Origin: Comamonas_F sp047606565
GTDB taxonomy: Bacteria; Pseudomonadota; Gammaproteobacteria; Burkholderiales; Burkholderiaceae_C
DNA length: 11,113 nt
Assembly: GCA_047606565.1 (NCBI GenBank)
Contig: JASGEH010000199.1
Location: 1 to 11,113 of the forward strand
Direction: 5' to 3'
Below, piece by piece: positions 11,055 through 11,113 of this stretch; position 1 is the stretch's first letter, and each line of letters opens with the position of its first letter. The notes beneath the pieces were generated by a model. It was not told where the DNA came from. It worked only from the letters and a program-made list of their open reading frames with translations, and ran no database searches. The translations under genes and the position numbers were made by a program.

Positions 11055-11113
11055 ATGGCTTTCAAAGCACTGCACCTGACTCTCGCCGTCGCCGGCATTG
11101 CCGCCGCGTCGGC
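11055..11113 (+). CDS. N-terminus of a probable exported protein (partial)
   Basis: The ATG at 11055 opens a frame running off the window: MAFKALHLTLAVAGIAAAS. It has one Lys and one His followed by a hydrophobic, Ala-rich stretch, which is the start of a Sec signal peptide or a first membrane segment. A promoter-like pair lies about 90 bp upstream. No clear ribosome site precedes the ATG. The function cannot be told from 19 residues. Confidence 0.5.
   Translation, partial: MAFKALHLTLAVAGIAAAS

Noticed and set aside
1..11113. CRISPR arrays, tRNA or rRNA genes, integrase or transposase genes
   Set aside because: I looked for regularly spaced direct repeats, cloverleaf patterns and recombinase motifs and saw none in this window. 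The only candidate mobile feature is the non-coding element at 10181-10452.

Overview
The window is high-GC DNA whose genes are packed in short operons and whose order matches a betaproteobacterium of the order Burkholderiales. Comamonadaceae (Acidovorax-like) is my best guess, but the sequence alone does not prove it. The window is a chromosomal housekeeping region into which several accessory pieces have been placed.

Left part (1-2531): the last codons of an unidentified plus-strand gene face a minus-strand operon. That operon encodes a Pcm-like methyltransferase, a single-domain rhodanese and a TolC-family outer-membrane channel.

First accessory stretch (about 2700-3735): base composition falls from clearly GC-rich to about half GC. 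It holds a small SRPBCC (START-like) protein followed 9 bp later by a MarR-family regulator. Ahead of them is a good sigma70-type promoter with a perfect palindrome overlapping its -10, which suggests MarR autoregulation. GC-rich sequence resumes within msrA (peptide methionine sulfoxide reductase A).

Middle (4276-6186): a RelE/Gp49-like toxin and an XRE antitoxin overlap by ATGA. The toxin reading frame has lost its natural ATG by one extra G directly after it. An AEC-family permease follows.

Right part (6219-10920): mltD, gloB, a YafS-like methyltransferase and rnhA keep the order known from E. coli (mltD-gloB-yafS-rnhA). In this window, two insertions separate the methyltransferase from rnhA. 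One is a FitAB/VapBC-type toxin-antitoxin pair with a palindromic operator cluster. The other is a 272-bp element with perfect 33-bp inverted ends, bounded by TA, whose interior can fold into two further long hairpins. This element is the most unusual object in the window. Its right end supplies most of a -10 box placed just ahead of rnhA. The window ends in the first codons of a probable secreted protein.

A recurring theme is that several genes (gloB, the permease, rnhA, the RelE-like toxin) have a -10-like hexamer only 5-10 bp ahead of the start codon. This would give leaderless or nearly leaderless transcripts.
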